Shown: one piece after another, positions 46,324-57,540 of the stretch
Position numbering within the stretch: the stretch's first letter is position 1
Layout of the letters: the number at the start of each line of letters is the position of its first letter
Assembly (NCBI RefSeq): GCF_026151205.1
Contig: NC_087074.1
Span: 17,396,712-17,460,711 of the forward strand
DNA: 64,000 bases
Direction: 5' to 3'
DNA from: Bolinopsis microptera
Taxonomy: Eukaryota > Ctenophora > Tentaculata > Lobata > Bolinopsidae
Made by a program: the position numbers and the translations under genes
The notes under the pieces: model-generated
The model's input: the letters and a program-made list of their open reading frames with translations, nothing else
Databases searched by the model: none
Told to the model about the DNA's origin: nothing

Positions 46324-46583
46324 TATTATTTATTTGAATATATATTGATTGATTTAGTAATAAAATGGTGATCTAAATAATAAAAATGTTCTTTCTGAAA
46401 CAAAATCTTTTCCTAGACCGTGATGGGGCAGAAGAGAAGGAGAGGCTAACACTACGTATGATATTGGTGGGGAAGGCGAGTGTAAAGTACCAGTAGTACT
46501 GGTCACGACCTGAGATGGGAATCAAGGTCGTGATCCCTTTTGAGAATAAAATTCACAATTTTAATTAAAATTATAACAATACT

Positions 46584-47012
46584 TTATTCACAACAAAACA
46601 GTAGTATTGTTAGCCCCCCAATGATCAATGAGCTTACTTTCAGAGCTAAATTTTCCAGTATCTGTTTTGAGCACTCCAGATTACATTCGTCAGACATGTC
46701 GAAGCAATCGAATTTCCCATTACATGTTTTATCTTTTGTAATGATACGAGTAGAGTCGCACGTGAAACCATTGGTACATGCCAACTCATCCGATCGGTCG
46801 CCGCAATTATCAATCAAGTCACATACTTGAGAATAATCAAGTGGATTGGTACGAACAATAAAGCTACGTTGGGTAGTACGAGTATCAAAAATCTCAAAAA
46901 GGATAACTGCACACAAAAGCTTTTCGTATTTCCAGATCATCACTTTTTTGAAGTGGACACGAAAACAGAGTTGGATTCTAAACCCGATTGATATCTTCAA
47001 AAAATTACACAT
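46584..47012 (-). pseudogene. LDLa-module protein fragment ending at an element terminus
   Basis: The frame has a first, partial LDL-receptor class A module (VCDLIDNCGDRSDELAC) and a complete second one (FTCDSTRIITKDKTCNGKFDCFDMSDEC). After these come NLECSKQILENLALKVSSLI and IGGLTILLFCCE. The acidic calcium-binding box DxSDE is intact in both. The Cys-x(n)-hydrophobic end looks like the LDLa-to-first-helix junction of LDLa-bearing GPCRs (GRL101/LGR-like), cut short. The TAA stop is embedded in an AATAAA (GAATAAAG), within a sequence repeated at about 47395 and 41975. It is a truncated copy of a host gene, probably picked up or interrupted by the element. Confidence 0.6.
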
Positions 47013-47388
47013 AATTATGTTAGATAATTATAAATGTGCACGGAACATCATTCCAATGATGGTATGCGTCTTCATAACGATTAGCTCCGGCTCCGTAACA
47101 AAGATAGGGTTAAACAAAAAAGTTATTGAGCTATTAAAATCCATAGAAGACTTTGTGACTTAATCCAAATTTATAAAAGTAGTAAAATATCATTAGTCTC
47201 CAACCTGCAGATCTGAGTCATCAGCCTGCTATAATGGTTTGATATAAGACTCGAAATCTATAAAATTTATGAATTAGTATATAATTGAATTGGAGGGAAT
47301 AAATTTATAGCGTCACTTGTATAAACATTGAAAAGTTGTGATGTTGTTACCAGCATCTTGTCACAGCCCTTAAAATATAGCTAATTTT

Positions 47389-47470
47389 AATTAAAATCAT
47401 AACAATACTTTATTCTCAACAAAACAGTAAATAGAAAAGAGTCGGCCAGAACCCAGCGTAGCTCTTTTGT
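47389..47470. repeat. element-terminal direct repeat
   Basis: TTTTAATTAAAATCATAACA followed by ATACTTTATTCTCAACAAAA and ACAGTAAATAGAAAAGAGTC matches about 46560-46610 and, more distantly, 41975-42055. The copies flank the LDLa fragment and the PolB fragments in direct orientation. Confidence 0.7.
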
Positions 47471-47794
47471 TCATACCAATCCACTTGTACGAGACCTACG
47501 TTAATCTAAATATACCATACTACTTAGCAAACCAGATAGAGTTGCAGACGATTAATGGTCAGTATTATCAGATTTAATTGAAGTCAAAACTATTCTGATC
47601 CAAGATATGACCTAAAGTAATTCATAATAGTCCTTTTTGAAACACCAGGGATAATATTCCTAAAGTATTCCACTAAAACTGCATTGAACCAATACTGCAA
47701 CAATCCTGGTTATGTACGCCTATACAGTAGTTCATGAAATGAAAATGTCTTAGTCCTTAAACATGTCCAACTCTGCAACCTCACAACAGGCGGT

Positions 47795-48046
47795 TTTTTA
47801 AAGTTTAGACGGATCGCAAAATGGGGTAGAGTACCGGTATTTGGGGAAGGTGGCGGAATTGTTGAAAGAGGAGAAATTGAGGGGATCGGTATTGAGTGAG
47901 GACTTTTGGCCAGTATTGACCTTGACGTTAAAACGGAAAGCTGTGAGGATGTCGCTGGGAAGGCTGTCAGCGCACATGTACCATAAAACTCTGAAAGTAG
48001 GGACGTGTGATTATGAGGAGCTAACTTTTGAGGAAAAAATTAGGTA
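47795..48046 (+). pseudogene. element-derived ORF fragment, copy 2
   Basis: SQNGVEYRYLGKVAELLKEE and SVLSEDFWPVLTLTLKRKAV continue into MSLGRLSAHMYHKTLKVGTC and a TAA. It matches the 42.6 kb copy closely and extends further 3'. A frameshift lies at its start (47790-47810). The family is unknown, but the linkage to PolB fragments in both places suggests it belongs to the same element. Confidence 0.55.
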
Positions 48047-48420
48047 AAATTCGAGATCAAGCCAGTCGGAGTGGCCAGTGGAACCGGAGAGGTATTCATG
48101 TACACTATGTGGAAACGTGACCAGTCCAATGATCACTTGCACAGCGATTATCTCTTGGACTTGAATTGCTCCATGAGATTTACACGGACCCAGAGCATGA
48201 TCCAGAAAATGTATCTTTGTTATGTCATCCGTTAAGAAGAGAACCTCCTCCAAATTTATCCAATAAACATTTCAGCTAGCAAGAACTCTTTATTGAATTA
48301 AAAACAATGAAATATTTATTAAAGATCTTTAATTCCCGCAGTAGATAACTGGACTGTCTCAATGTTAAGAGAATTTATAATTATTTTTTGTAAGTAGAAT
48401 ATAAATAAGTACTATGTAGG

Positions 48421-48671
48421 TAACCAGATTTGCCACACTACTAGGACAAGGATTCACGGAGATAGACTCACTACATGGGTCCCATCATGTCTCTCAAATG
48501 GCGATGACAAAAAGGCGAAACTGGAGGTTCTTTGTAAACCCGATTAGGACGACCCTAAAGTATTTGGTCTACAAAATCGGGCAGTCGGAGTTCCTGACAG
48601 AACCTGCACACGATTTGCCGGTTTCCCTAATCAAGAGACTATTAATAGTAAACGACGATCGTTTTCACTAA
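48421..48671 (+). pseudogene. RFATLLGQGF-module fragment of the element protein
   Basis: After an acceptor-like AG, the frame VTRFATLLGQGFTEIDSLHG continues with RRNWRFFVNPIRTTLKYLVY and SLIKRLLIVNDDRFH, then stop. The first part is the same module found at 60780-60880 and 62815-62900 (RFATLLGQGFNAIDSIHGS). Ten codons differ silently and three change the residue. No known domain is recognised. The module always lies near PolB fragments in this window. Confidence 0.6.
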
Positions 48672-51600
48672 AAAATGAACATTATAGTATCACCTAACGT
48701 GATAACTTAACTTATTTTAACTTACATTTGTTTGATGAGGTTTTCTAATTGTCTCATAATAGGTTAGAGATTATCTAATAATGAATTGTTTGCATTTAAC
48801 TATTATATTGATTAGTGCTATTTATTGATATACATTATTTCAGCTTGATTAGACATCAACTGTTGTTTCATTGCTAAGAGAAATCAGCAAACATAGATAA
48901 ACAAATAATACAGTTAAATAATGTAAGGTCAGCAAAGACAAGACACAAAAGGTCAAAATTGATGCTGGAAAAGGACGAGGAAGAGGACAAGTTAAAATAG
49001 TAAAATCGAATAAAGCTAAGGGACGAAGACGAGGGAGAGCAAGAGACGAAATTCTGGACTCAGTGAATTAGGGAAAAAGATAAAGTTAGGGGAGAGGAAA
49101 AATAGAAAAAGTGAACGTAGACATGACATCTAGGCCTGTATTATAGTAATTATAGAAAAGTTTTACTGAGAGACTGGTAGTCGGTCGATTAGTTTTGAAG
49201 TCTTTATCAGTAGGGTTGCAATGTCCCACGGCGTGAAGCTGTATTTAGTATTTTAAGTTTTCGTCACTTAGTAGTTATTTGGAATTGTAAACTTCCCGAT
49301 GGGAAAAGCAGTGGCTAAAATATTGTTAAGTTTCAAATTTATTAGAGCTTATACTTCCCCGAGTGAGTCTTAAACCGGAAGACTTCAGAATGAGTTGAAT
49401 TTATTATAATTCAACTATAGTATACTTATTTCAAATAATATTGTTAAAACCGGTTATATATTTCAGGATCTCAACGCCTTTTTGGACATTGATTTCTAAC
49501 CCCGCTGCCGTATCCCGCTGTCAATCATCATAACACCGGAACTTGAATTTTCATACTCTAGTTAAAAGAAGCCCGATTATACGTAGTTAGATTAATGTCA
49601 TCTAAATTTAATGAAATATAATAAATAAATAATCTCTAGTAAGTTATGGAGAAATAATACTTGAAGTAGGCCGTTAAGTAAGTTGGCGTGCTAAAATCCA
49701 AGCTCGCCTCTTAACAGGCGAGCAGCGAGAACCGGTGAAGTTGCCATCCGTCCACTGTGAAGTTGCCATCTGTCCACCGTCCACTGTCAGATCAGTTAGA
49801 CCAGTCAAAATCACCGAGTTTGTGAGGCTTCTGGGTCCTGTTATTTTGGACCAGAAACTTTACAAATAACGAGATAACTTGATTTAAACCACTTCTTTTT
49901 CAGGAAAGAAAATAAAAACCTGCATAAACAGGGCAAAAGACTTTGGGAAAAAAAATTAGTGAGTGCTCAGCTATGTGCTTGTAGCTAAATTAAAGCAGAA
50001 AGTATATTATTTCTTATAACAGCTGGTTTGTTGCACTTAAATAACATACGAGAAATAACGATCGCCCAATCATCCAATGAATAATGAATTAATAATGAAA
50101 AAACGATGTAACGCTATAGTCGTTCTACGTCTCTTTCAAATCATGTGTATTGTTCCGTTTTTCTTTCGAATTTAGATCGGTCCTCATTGTTTTCACACTT
50201 TTAGAACAGAGAAAATTGCACGTTGGAGGTGTGCGAGAGCTCACAGAGGCGGCTCGTGGTACCAGGCTGTTGGTTTACTCGGGAGTCCGGTCGAGGGACT
50301 CAGGGGGTTTGGGGGGCGGGCCCCCCAACCGCCGGAGGCCCGCGCCGGCTGGCGGAGCCGGTTGATTTGAAGCTCCGAAAACCCCTCAGAACGGCATAAA
50401 AATGCCTAAAATTACCTTTTCTTCAGTTCATGCATTTAAGTAAATTGCCATGTTTTGAGCTAGCTAAGTTAAATATTTTACGTTCATTTCGACATTTTTT
50501 GCCAGACTAAACTCTAATTAAATAGTCTATAAAGGACCGAAGTTCACCGGTGTACTCCTGGTGATCAGCTTAATAACTTAATATTTCTGTTGACTGTTTG
50601 GTAAGCTTAAAGCTGAAGCACAATAAGTATGACGATGTTATCAGTTATTATGTAGAATAAGCAGTTCAGAAAGTAATACATCTCTGCTTGGATCAACAGC
50701 TAGCTTTTCATGTTAAGTTGTTTCTACATAGTACATACTGGAAACATACTACTCATTAAAATGGTGGAAACACCAATGTGTGGCGTACGTAGGTGCGCGC
50801 GCATTTTACTGGCTGTTACAAATACAACTTTATTCATTTTAAATTATTCGCGCGCGACCGCCACTGCATAATGACCTTCTCACATGGATATTGGATTGTG
50901 AAAGCCATTTTGCACATTGCCTCTTATAAATTTAATAACCGAATATCAACAATGCATACACTAATTAAGTATTGACTAACAAACTACAAAGTTAGAAGCA
51001 AAATTAAAGTTTACGCCGATATTTAAAGAACACAAAACAAGACAGAACGATCTAACCGGGTTTGGCTTTCCGCTTTTGAATGTCAGTGTTAGCCTAGCTG
51101 CTTTAGATTTTAGAACTCTTCATTTCGTTAGCCGTATATGTCTTCAAGGTCCTGGAAGATGTATGGAGAGTAATATGCTGCGAATTAAACCCAAAAATGA
51201 ACAACTAGTAGGAGCTAGAGGGAGATTTGAGAGAATTGTGTGGGTAAGCCTTAAGAAATTTGAAAATAGCTTAAGACATTAGTGTAGGAAAAAAGTAAGG
51301 GTGTAGTCAGTAGTGATTATTTAAGGACTGTCTAATCAAATAACTACCTTTAGACGTTGAGGAGTCGGGCTTCTCAAAAATAGAGTCAATACCGCAGTGT
51401 TGAGTGTTCTCAATGCTCATAGAGGGAGAGAAGGGAAGGGGAACTGCCAAGGTTTTACAGTACTCCAGTATCTTAATGTCAACTGACAATTCTGCAATAA
51501 AAATGATCAGCGATTGGCAATGCTATTTAATAAATCCCGGTCCCTCACCGACCCATTTGGTAGGTAATGTTTGTAGAAATGGATAGTGGTGGATAAAAAG

Positions 51601-51831
51601 TATTTTTTTCATTTTTTGTTTTTAAAGGAGTAATCACAAAACCTACCAAATGGCCCAACACTTGGGACGTTGGGTGTTTGTTTAACCTGGGATATATCAT
51701 TAATCATATAATGTGAATAAAATTATGTAAGTATGTAAAGTTCATTATTCATTATTGCCTAAAATTAAAATGTATCAAAATACTTATCTTGAAAGAAAAC
51801 AAATAATAAAAGTTGTTCTAAGTAGTACGAA
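48672..51831. other. gene-poor stretch; GC-rich palindromic patch
   Basis: No gene is recognised. A GC-rich patch at about 50305-50365 (GGCGGGCCCCCCAACCGCCG, GCGCCGGCTGGCGGAGCCGG) stands out from the AT-rich surroundings and is rich in short palindromes. A 20-bp direct repeat (GTGAAGTTGCCATC) occurs at about 49736 and 49758. Confidence 0.4.
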
Positions 51832-52078
51832 CCACACAGCGTACTTGTAAAGTGTACGATCCACACAGCGTACTTGTAAAGTGTACGATCCACACAGCGT
51901 ACTTGTAAAGTGTACGAACCACACAGCGTACTTGTAAAGTGTACGGACCACACAGCGTACTTGTAAAGTGTACGATCCAACAGCGTACTTGTAAAGTGTA
52001 CGATCCACACAGCGTACTTGTAAAGTGTACGAACCACACAGCGTACTTGTAAAGTGTACGGACCACACAGCGTACTTT
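51832..52078. repeat. 29-bp minisatellite with four-unit higher-order repeat
   Basis: Eight full units and flanking partial units of CACACAGCGTACTTGTAAAG plus TGTACGxxC. The variant trinucleotide cycles GAT, GAT, GAA, GGA and then repeats GAT, GAT, GAA, GGA. The array is therefore a four-unit block (about 116 bp) duplicated once; one unit in the second block lost a base pair (CAACAGC). All long frames through it are artefacts of the repeat. Confidence 0.95.
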
Positions 52079-52117
52079 AACGATTCACATAGTATGCATT
52101 TTTGAGTGATCCACAAA

Positions 52118-52162
52118 GCTCCCAAACATCTAATTTCTCAGAGTCAATTCGATTCTGCGATC
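52118..52162. repeat. detached copy of hAT transposase 3' end
   Basis: CATCTAATTTCTCAGAGTCA through CGATCTTTTTCAG matches 53113-53157 with two differences. At 53113 it is the end of the hAT transposase reading frame (minus strand). Here only about 44 bp remain, just upstream of the 2OG oxygenase pseudogene. Confidence 0.75.
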
Positions 52163-52217
52163 TTTTTCAGGTCAAAACCTGTTGAGTCAATGAACATTAA
52201 AATAGAGCAAACTATCA

Positions 52218-53112
52218 ATGGAGACGTTTCCACAAAATCTTTTTGTGGATGTGAAACCTAACTTAAGAGAAATCTCAGAGCTTTGATGAAACTTCATTCA
52301 ACTAATTCTGGAGACTTTGCTACTGGTGGCTTACTTCCTGATGTTGAATTACCCGTTATTCCTTTGATTGATGTGAAAGACTATGGGCTTTTACCATTCC
52401 CACTAAATGACACAACATTTAACTGTGTGAAGCCGCTTTGCAAACAGTCCCCCTATGGAATGGGTGAAGAGACATTAGTTGATACTTCAGTGAGAAATAG
52501 TTTCCAGTTAGAGCCATACCAGTTTGAGATAAAAAATCATGAATTTGTCAAACAGGTCAGTGTTCTTATCCAAAAGAAGATAAAGTCGGCGTTTAGGTCT
52601 AGCAGGTGCGACAATATACGCCATACGGGAAGATCTACAAACTCCTTATTTATGAAAAAGAAGGCAAGTTTGCTGAACATAAAGACACTGAAAAAGAAGA
52701 GAACATGTTTGGGACCCTGATTGTTCAACTTCCTTCAGTTTTTACTGGAGGCGACTTAGTTGTGAACCACCTGAAATCATCCAAAGTCTTCAACAACAGT
52801 ACCACTGGTAGTAGCACTCACTGTAAGTTTGTTGCGCACTACGCAAGTTGTCCACATGAGCTGAAAGAAGTTACCTCAGGTTATCGTGCTGTACTTGTTT
52901 ACTCACTTTGTTGGGAAGGTAATGGAATGAAACCTTCACCTTACACTGTTTCAACTAATGCTGTGAGACTGTGTAATACTCTGAATCTACTGATGGATTC
53001 TCCTAAAATACCCTTCCTCTGCTGGGGTTTAGAGTATGAGTATTCTGATGCAAGTTTGAAAGAGAACTCATTAGAATTCTTCAGAGGGAAGGACAGCAAT
53101 ATCGTTGCTGGG
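52218..53112 (+). pseudogene. 2OG-Fe(II) oxygenase (prolyl-4-hydroxylase-like), frameshifted and truncated
   Basis: Three pieces in three successive frames encode a dioxygenase-like protein. METFPQNLFVDVKPNLREIS lies at 52218-52283. From 52283 come SGDFATGGLLPDVELPVIPL and GMGEETLVDTSVRNSFQLEP, up to about 52590. From 52606 come GKIYKLLIYEKEGKFAEHKD, TEKEENMFGTLIVQLPS, GGDLVVNH and SCPHELKEVTSGYRAVLVYS. The HxD iron ligands (EHKD), a likely distal His (CPHE) and the 2OG-binding Arg (SGYR) are recognisable. This matches a large uncharacterised eukaryotic 2OG-oxygenase family that starts with GxFAxGGxLP. Frame changes at about 52282 and 52595, and loss of the C-terminus where hAT sequence begins at 53113, mark it as a pseudogene. 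Confidence 0.75.
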
Positions 53113-53115
53113 CAT

Positions 53116-56100
53116 CTAATTTCTCAGAGTCAACTCGATTCTACGATCTTTTTCAGCAGCGAATCGGTTAATAATATTCTCGATATCTAAACTTTCTACT
53201 AGCTGGATTTCAATTGCAATAACAGCAAGATTCGACAGTCGATCGTCTCCCATCGTATTCCTCAGACGTGTTTTAATTCTTTTCAGAGCAGAAAAAGATC
53301 GCTCTGCACTGCAAACTGTCAGAGGTACAGTCAGAGCTAAGTTTGTCAATCTGTAAACTTGAGGAAGGTCGTTCTTCAGGTCACACTCATACAACATCTT
53401 GGCCAGATCTGACAGTTTTCCAGGCATATTACTATTGTAGAGATAGCCTAGCTGATCTTTAAGGGCAGCTGTGTTGAACAAGGAGCCGTACACAGAGTTC
53501 TCCAAGTCAGCCAAGATACCATCCGGAAATTTGTCCTTTTTACTGAAGTTGGTGAAACTCTCGCTATTGAGCAGTTTGCAGAACTTAAGTTCTTCAATGT
53601 TACCAAATCTAATCTCAATACAGGATATTGTATTGTTTTTTTTTAAATCTCGGTGTAAAGCTCATTACATCTGTCGCGATGGCTCAGTTCAGGATTGTCT
53701 CCTGCAGGCACTCTATGATAGCCAGCTACCCTTGTCCGTGCCCTAAAAATAGTATTGTTTTGCTTGCTCTCCTTCCAGCTCTTGTTCCTGCTAACGTTCA
53801 AGCTATTGCTCCACTATGACAGATCGGTTTGACATTCAGATTGATGAACTGCTTTCCAATCGTGTTCCGGACAGTACAGTTAGAGTCAACAACTGGGCTC
53901 TAAACAAATTTAATTCTTGGCTTCAGTCATCCAGATTTGCTCGTGACTTCAATGACTTTGACCAAATTCCTGTTCAACGACTCAACTACATTTTAGAGTG
54001 CTTTCTTGTTTCTGTTTACCTGAGGACCCCAGGCTATTATGTTCATTAACATATAGATTTGGCGGAATGACAGGCTGAGCGCGGCCCAGTAAGTTTCTGT
54101 TGGATTTGACTTGAAGATGAAGACTATGTATTCTGTATAAATCCCTTGTCGAAATCGCCGGAGATAATTATAATCCATAAACACTTCACGCTCAGGGCTA
54201 AATAAATGTAATCCCTCAGTATAATCGGTTAACATACGGTTTCTCCTCCGTGTACGTGTTTCTGGAGGGTTAGCGTCTACCTTACAGTCATAGATGTCAG
54301 CAAATTTGTTATCCTCGAGATGTTTGAGTTGAGTAACAGCTTCCTCGACGGTCGAAGAACTCCATCCAAGATCGAGGCCGACTTTCTGCAGTTGTTTGTA
54401 CATGATATCGGTGATTCTGAAAATATCGTGATAAGTGTGCAATAAAAAAAGAAAATCAAAGTCTTCCAGCTTATTCAGAAATCCCTGAGCTGTGCTGCGG
54501 CAGTCTGGAGTCCAGACTGCTGAAGTGCCATGGGCAATTTCTTGAAAGCAGTGCCTGTATGCTTCCATGTCATTTACTATACCATTTACTGTTCGCGATT
54601 TGTAAGCCCATCGCGTTGCAGAACTCGCAGCTTGCGGCTTTCTCTTCCCTCCCGCTAGTTCGGTTGCTGTTGGAATAGAAAATTGATGAGTCATGAGATA
54701 AATTAATACGACAAAATGTTTGCCTTGAAATAAAAGCACCGGCCCACATATAATCGACATCACGACAATAATCATTTTGAAGCGAACTTACTCTGATGCA
54801 GATGACATGACTTATGGAACTGTGCAGTTCTCTTGTAGCTGACACCGAAGAATGCGTTTATTCCTGATAACGTTGCAAAGAATATAACACATTTGGATAT
54901 CGCCTTCGTAGCATCTTGTAGGGCCAAGTTGAGTTTGTGGGCCATACAATGAATAAAGATGGCTCTCTTGATCACTTCACGTATCCTTGCCTGAACACCT
55001 GATGTACGGCCAGACATTGTACTAGCTCCATCATATGTCTGTGCTACCAGCTTGGATTCGGGGTCAAATTCTTTTAAAATATTTAGTATGAACCCAGCGA
55101 GACCCTCAGCTCCTGCGGAAGGAACAAGATTGAAGTTATAGATCCAAAACAATTTTGCGCCAAACATAGTTAAAGAAGGATTAATTTAAGTTTTCTATTG
55201 AAAATTATTGGAGCTAAATTACAAACCTGAAACTTCAGATACGTTATCGAATCCCAGAAATCGTTCTTTCAGCTGTCCGTTGTGCACATATCTTAGAATC
55301 GTTGTTAGCTGGTTTGTAGTGCTAACATCAGTGGTCTCGTCAGCAATAACAGCGAAGAAATCAGCAGACTTGACTTCTTCTTTGATGAGCTCTCTGGTCA
55401 TCTAGGTATGATGATAATATATTAATGATTTATAACTTATCAATGAGAACATTCTTTTTAAGACTGACAAAAAGATGACGAAAAAAAGGTTAATTCACTA
55501 TTAAGTATTACCGTTGCGATCAAAGCAATAATTTCGTTCTGGATCGTCTTACTGTCACCTTTGAACACTGTGCTTGAATCTAGGTGGTCAAAAAGCAGGG
55601 AATCCGTCTTAGCTACCATGCTGAAAATATAAATGTTTTAGCTTCAACAAATCGATTGTCAATGATGGTACAATACTTGACAATAGTGGAGGTACTAGTA
55701 ACTGTTGTTCAATAATATATTAAAGTTATAACATCAGTGAATTATCCAACCTCAGCAGCTCTTTGAAGGGTCCTCGGTTCACTGAGGTTTCACTTTCATC
55801 ATGTCCACGGAACGCCATTTCTTGTTTTGCCAAATAGATAACAGCATTTATTAGTCGTTTTACAATCTCCCTGTTTCTGCAGACTAAATTGTTGTGGCGC
55901 TCTATCTCATCACTGTTCATGGAAATGAGACTCCCAACCTCAAAATGGTTCGTTCTTCTCAGGAAGAGCTTCAGATCTATCACGGCGCTACGGTGTTCAC
56001 GAGCCTGATCATGCTTCTCCATACTACTGCCAATATAGCTTATTCTATGAAATCCTGTTTCCACCCAACACGTATCTCTCTTTTTTGCAAAAAGGAGACA

Positions 56101-56507
56101 GGGAAAGCAGTAAAGTCTTTTATCTTCTACGTCGACGGTAAGCCATTCACGAGCCGATAAGAAGTTGTCTGAGGATGTCCGAATTCAATGACTTCTAAGT
56201 TCTATATATCAATCTTCACATGAGCCAATGTCGATAGCTATGTTCCACAGTTTATTAATATGTGTTTATCAAATAGTGACTACACTATAATATTTGAATA
56301 CTCATGATTGATTAATACTGCTAAGCAGTAAGTTTCTTACCCATTGGATTGACGGTAGGATTGTGTTTCTGATTCTGAACGTTTCCTGCTTTGGTTTGAT
56401 ACTGTATCGTTACGACAGGTTTATGAGGGCCAAGCTTGACAACTGCTCGCTTCTCGTCTACAGTGAGAGTCGCAAAAGGACGTCTTTTCAAAGCACCAAC
56501 AGTATTC
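53116..56507 (-). mobile_element. hAT transposase gene (ZMYM-like/DUF4371 group), seven exons
   Basis: Exons (minus, GT-AG): 56507-56341, 56168-55751, 55620-55512, 55401-55227, 55112-54792, 54666-54051, 53608-53116. A further 5' exon near 56735-56684 is possible. A TTF/BED-type zinc finger segment is in the second (REWLTVDVEDKRLYCFPCLL). The RNase H-like core has DETTDVSTTNQL (first Asp) and VAQTYDGASTMSG (second Asp), with HCMAHKLNLAL after it. The insertion domain includes SSATRWAYKSRTVN. The C-terminal hAT dimerisation region is LTVPLTVCSAERSFSALKRI through RLRNTMGDDRLSNLAVIAIE. Each exon is open and the splice phases agree, so the gene may still be or recently have been functional. It resembles domesticated or active zinc finger MYM-type protein 1-like hATs. 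TIRs and target duplication were not identified. Confidence 0.85.
53816..54049 (+). mobile_element. DUF3504/QRICH1-KCTD1-type (Crypton-like) fragment in hAT intron
   Basis: The frame MTDRFDIQIDELLSNRVPDS continues with VRVNNWALNKFNSWLQSSRF and IPVQRLNYILECFLVSVYLR. The pattern WAxxxFxxWxxxR...LxxLLxxFxxEV is the N-terminal helical part of the DUF3504 tyrosine-recombinase-like family linked to Crypton transposons. It stops abruptly near the hAT exon end at 54051 and is on the opposite strand, within the last hAT intron. It is a truncated insertion. Confidence 0.55.
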
Positions 56508-56969
56508 CTGTAGATTTGTCATTATAGGCTATTTAACTAGTATAACATATTACATAAGGTTCGGTACAGTTTCATTTCTCAAGTTTGCAACTAGTAACTA
56601 TAGCTTCAAATTTCAATTGATTTTTATTATAAAATGTACGTAAATCATTTATCATAAATGTATTTACTATTTATGAACTCACATGTTTGATGTTGTCTGT
56701 TGAGGCTGAATCCCAAGTTTTTGAAGAGTTTAAGATGTAGAATGTACGATGAATATTGAATTGGCAGGAAATTTGATGTGCTTGCTAACAAAATAGTGGA
56801 TTAAAAGATAATAACGAATATAAATTACGAAAATGAATAAAAGTATAACATTGAGACTTGATTGATGTTCAACATCAGATGTTGTTAGATTTATCATTTA
56901 TTGACGATATAATAAACACGTATATCATAAAATAAAATTCATATAAAAATTAAAATTCATAACTATAAA

Positions 56970-57540
56970 CTAGCTAGTCACAACAGGTGGTGTTGGTGGG
57001 TGGGTTGGAGGCTGGTGGGGGGCCGGTGGTGGGTGGGTTGGAGGCTGGTGGGGAGCTGCTGGGGGGTGGGTAGGAGGCTGCTCAGGCTGGTGGGGAGCTG
57101 CTGGGGGGTGGGTAGGAGGCTGCTCAGGCTGGTGGGGAGCTGCTGGGGGGTTGGTTGGCAGGGTGGGTGGGGGCTGTCGGTAGGGATCCAAGCAGTCCCT
57201 GACCAGGTGTCCCGGTCTCTGACAGCTGAAATTAATTATTCCATTAGCCTAAATAATAAAATTTGTATCTTTAATCTTTGAGTTGTTTTACTCACCAGTC
57301 ACTTCAACTTGCAATGGTAGAATATAAACATTTAACATTAAATCGAGAAAATGACAGAAGACTGGAGTTCCAAGTTAGTATTTACTATTTAGTAATTACT
57401 AATTACATGTTAGTTGTTACAACAATGAACAAAAGTTAAACTTTAAAAGTTTAACGTACCGATAGCACAGTCTCGGCCGGTTTCTCCTCCCAGACCCGCC
57501 AGTCTGGCTTCTTGGTCTGGGAGGGTCGCCACGGATCGAT
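56970..57540 (-). CDS. CCHC zinc-knuckle protein with proline-rich repeat tail
   Basis: Two exons on the minus strand: one ending at 57459 (start not defined, open to at least 57540) and one at 57225-56970. Splicing them creates a perfect zinc knuckle, CYRCQRPGHLVRDC (C-x2-C-x4-H-x4-C); neither exon alone contains it. The tail is a repeat of TNPPAAPHQPEQPPTHPPAA type, with a 42-bp DNA unit present about twice exactly and twice degenerately. Such knuckles occur in retroelement Gag proteins and in cellular nucleic-acid-binding proteins. The location in an element-rich region favours an element origin. The proline-rich GC-rich repeat is unlike the AT-rich neighbours. Confidence 0.5.

Noticed and set aside
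42571-48671. A complete Polinton with terminal inverted repeats
   Set aside because: No integrase, capsid, protease or ATPase frames were seen, and the repeats found are direct, not long terminal inverted repeats. Only fragments can be supported.
51832-52078. CRISPR array
   Set aside because: Units are contiguous without spacers, and the genome is eukaryotic.
51765-52125. Three overlapping minus-strand ORFs over the 29-bp repeat
   Set aside because: A 29-bp unit cycles through all frames without a stop. The repeats explain the frames entirely.
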